Shown here one piece after another: positions 3,733-5,768 of a stretch of DNA of 5,768 bases. Position numbers and translations under genes: made by a program. Every line of letters starts with the position of its first letter. Within the stretch, counting starts at the first letter, position 1. A model generated the notes under the pieces. That model was not told the origin of the DNA. It saw nothing but the letters and a program-made list of their open reading frames with translations, and ran no database searches. This DNA comes from Kiritimatiellales bacterium (GTDB taxonomy: Bacteria; Verrucomicrobiota; Kiritimatiellia; Kiritimatiellales; Pontiellaceae): assembly GCA_030588285.1 (NCBI GenBank), contig JAUUYK010000072.1:1-5768 (forward strand). Direction: 5' to 3'.

Positions 3733-5768
3733 TTATAAGTCCATCATTTTTAAAATTTCAGATAATTCCAACCCCTCTTTTTTTAGAATCAGATTGGATG
3801 TTGGAAACGCAGACGTTGTCGCCGGCTCTACAGCAGGTTCCACCTGTTCATTGCGGAGAAGCTCCGCCTTTAACCACTGAATATTTTTACGGGAGGACGG
3901 TGTTCGTTTAATTTTTTCCATTGCATAAAAAACCTCTAATGCCTCGGCATAATACCCCGCCTTTCGCAATTCGACACCAAGCATCCACCAATAATGGTCG
4001 TTAAATTTCCGATACGTACACGCTTCGCGGAGAAGCTCCAACCCTTTGGATTGAAGCGGGAGGGGATTTGTTTTTTCAACCCCCTCAAAATCATTCTTTG
4101 GTCGCCCTAAAAAGATCAGACATTTACCCAGCGAAGAAATAATCTCCGGGTCTTTGGGATTATGCGCATACGCATTTTCCAACTCCGCTCGCTCCCTTTC
4201 GGCTAGTTCATTTTTCTCCAGCCTATCGAGCGAGTAGTATCGCTGTTTATAGAGCACATTCGCCATGCCTTTATAAGCCCGCCAATTTTGAGAATCAATC
4301 CGAACGGCTAGCGTGTAATAATTTTCAGCTTTTTGCGAATAATTGACTGCCAAGCTCTCATAGTTAGATGGCTTCTCCATGGCCCGATCACCCAACGCGC
4401 GGAAAAATGAGGATGACATGACCTGAAGAGCAAAAAGAGCGCCGAGCAAATAGCCTGTAACGAGCAGCCAAATAAGAACTCTTTTCAGCGCGATAGGAAG
4501 GGCGAAAGATCGAACCCTATTGGTTAATTCTTGTTGATTGCTCTTTGTTAAATTCTGAGTATCGGGCGTTTCTTCAATCTCTCCCCATTTTCTTTGTGAT
4601 TTTTGAGCCCCTTCGTGGCCATTTCTTCTTTTACGGCCAGCGAGCTTCACATTACGTAAGGGTCCAACTGCCACGGCGGCTAAAAAAGAAAACACCAGTG
4701 CATTTGGAAATACATGCATTTGGAAATCGAAAAAGGAATGCACCATCGTTCCACCAATAACGCCCAGAAAGGCAAAACCGAGATAAGCGTGTCGAACCTC
4801 TTTCGTTTTAAGCGATTTAATCAAAACCCAAACAGATCCATACATCCAAGCCAGCGCAAAAAGGCAAAAACCAATCAAGCCATAGTCGGCCAACAATTCT
4901 AGGTATTCATTATGAGGGTGTCCTGTAACAATTCGATGGCCGCGAAAACGGCTTCGATATTCGGGAAAAGTATAGCGATAATTCCCGGGGCCATGGCCGA
5001 TCAGCGGAGCCTCTTTGATCATATCGATCGTATCCATCCAGGTTTGTGGTCGAAAATCCCGAGATTCGCTACCCACCCCCCCCTCGGACTGCCCTTCCAA
5101 AAAAGTAACAACCGGTTGCATACGCCGTTGGAACATTTCCGAATAATTCCATCCTGCAAAAAGTAGCAGAGCCGCCAACAAAGGCATCAAGATCACTAAA
5201 AAAAGAAATAGCTTCTTACTGCGGCGCAAAGCCATCAAACAGACCGTTATTCCAATCGCCGCCATACTCCCCAACCAACCGGCACGCGATTCCGTCAGAT
5301 AAAGAGGCGGCAGGAAGACCAAAAAACTGTACCCCGCCAGAATCCGCAGATAGATTCCAGATGGAGGAATAAAGAGTAGAACAATACAAAAAGGCAACAG
5401 CATCTGCATCAAGTGCGCAAAATGATTCGGACAAATATAGGTCGACATCAATCGCCCTTTATAAACCGCATATCGTTCCGTCCAAAGCACCTGATCCGGG
5501 CATTTAAAATGAGTCACCAAGCCATAAAGAGCCGTGAGCATCACTATTAAAATTATCAACCCCAGCAGCAGTCGATTCTCCTTAAAGGCCTTTAATTCAG
5601 AGCCCCACGCCAAATAGCTTCCCACCACTCCGCCGAGAAATAAAACCACCAGCTTCGATTCGAAAGGAACCGTAGCTTGAGGAATGAGGCACATTCCGTA
5701 ACCGATAAAAATAACCCAAAATAGAGTCGAAGGCGGAAGAAGGGAATTTGAAGGACGCAGGGCGGGAT
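3733..5768 (-). CDS. O-antigen ligase/polymerase family (Wzy_C) protein with TPR-like C-terminus, 5'-truncated
   Basis: This is a polytopic inner-membrane protein of the O-antigen ligase/Wzy family, which joins or polymerises lipid-linked glycans on the periplasmic face. The frame stays open from the ATG at 5694 to the right edge through another 24 codons that include a hydrophobic FWVIFIGYGMCLI segment. That ATG is therefore probably internal and the start lies outside. Numbered from it, about nine or ten further membrane segments are visible (14-29, 42-60, 91-110, 116-133, 139-156, 161-181, 269-293, 303-320, 329-345, 405-427). Family motifs are CPNHFAHL (88-95), LTESRAGWLG (133-142), RPQTWMDTIDMI (215-226) and, in the large loop, GHPHNEYLELLADYGLIGF (258-276), which holds the conserved histidines. 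After the last helix, about 225 residues form TPR-like helical repeats (for example 455-482, 505-530, 566-592). The exact substrate cannot be deduced; teichuronic, exopolysaccharide or protein-glycan transfer are alternatives to lipopolysaccharide ligation. The gene carries a G8 tract. Confidence 0.9.
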   Translation of the reverse strand, partial: PALRPSNSLLPPSTLFWVIFIGYGMCLIPQATVPFESKLVVLFLGGVVGSYLAWGSELKAFKENRLLLGLIILIVMLTALYGLVTHFKCPDQVLWTERYAVYKGRLMSTYICPNHFAHLMQMLLPFCIVLLFIPPSGIYLRILAGYSFLVFLPPLYLTESRAGWLGSMAAIGITVCLMALRRSKKLFLFLVILMPLLAALLLFAGWNYSEMFQRRMQPVVTFLEGQSEGGVGSESRDFRPQTWMDTIDMIKEAPLIGHGPGNYRYTFPEYRSRFRGHRIVTGHPHNEYLELLADYGLIGFCLFALAWMYGSVWVLIKSLKTKEVRHAYLGFAFLGVIGGTMVHSFFDFQMHVFPNALVFSFLAAVAVGPLRNVKLAGRKRRNGHEGAQKSQRKWGEIEETPDTQNLTKSNQQELTNRVRSFALPIALKRVLIWLLVTGYLLGALFALQVMSSSFFRALGDRAMEKPSNYESLAVNYSQKAENYYTLAVRIDSQNWRAYKGMANVLYKQRYYSLDRLEKNELAERERAELENAYAHNPKDPEIISSLGKCLIFLGRPKNDFEGVEKTNPLPLQSKGLELLREACTYRKFNDHYWWMLGVELRKAGYYAEALEVFYAMEKIKRTPSSRKNIQWLKAELLRNEQVEPAVEPATTSAFPTSNLILKKEGLELSEILKMMDL
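5076..5083 (-). repeat. G8 homopolymer inside the ligase coding sequence
   Basis: Eight consecutive G on the coding strand cover the Gly-Gly-Val codons at residues 205-207 (numbered from the ATG at 5694), just before the RPQTW motif. A gain or loss of one base would shift the frame upstream of the HPHNEY catalytic loop and so inactivate the protein. Such tracts act as on/off switches in surface-glycan genes of some pathogens. Here only the tract is seen; variability is inference. Confidence 0.6.

Overview
This window reads as ordinary chromosome from a Gram-negative bacterium, most likely of the Planctomycetes-Verrucomicrobia-Chlamydiae group. I lean towards Kiritimatiellota: the PA14-like protein with a TonB-type anchor at 2468-3610 resembles multi-copy proteins I recall from that phylum. 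This is an inference from family recollection, not a database result.

Layout. (1) 1-729, plus strand: the last 242 codons of a phosphoserine aminotransferase gene (serC copy A), cut by the left edge. (2) 754-828, plus strand: a complete tRNA-Arg(CCG) with encoded CCA, with a plausible promoter overlapping the end of serC A. (3) 829-1003: a short spacer with two hairpins that may end the converging transcripts. (4) 1004-2077, minus strand: a complete second phosphoserine aminotransferase gene (serC copy B). It faces copy A tail to tail; the proteins are about 83% identical over the shared 242 residues by my hand count. (5) 2078-2467: a 390-base gene-free stretch with a good promoter candidate for serC B, a degenerate inverted repeat, a run of ten C, a strong 11-14 bp hairpin, and a weaker hairpin just after the next gene. 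(6) 2468-3610, minus strand: a 380-residue membrane-anchored protein with a TonB-like SxxxH transmembrane segment, a basic/proline and glycine-rich linker and a PA14-like domain. (7) 3733 to beyond 5768, minus strand: an O-antigen ligase/polymerase-family (Wzy_C) membrane protein with a C-terminal TPR-like domain. Its reading frame stays open to the right edge, so its true start is outside the window.

How the genes relate. SerC makes phosphoserine for serine synthesis and, in organisms with the DXP-dependent route, also serves vitamin B6 synthesis. Two intact, diverged copies side by side is unusual and suggests partition of substrate or of regulation. The ligase and the PA14 protein lie in the same orientation 122 bases apart and both belong to the cell envelope, but no pathway link between them is visible. 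I found no CRISPR array, insertion sequence, integrase or toxin-antitoxin pair, and no convincing novel multi-gene system. The points most worth a second look are the convergent serC pair, the TonB-anchor/PA14 fusion, and the G8 tract inside the ligase gene.
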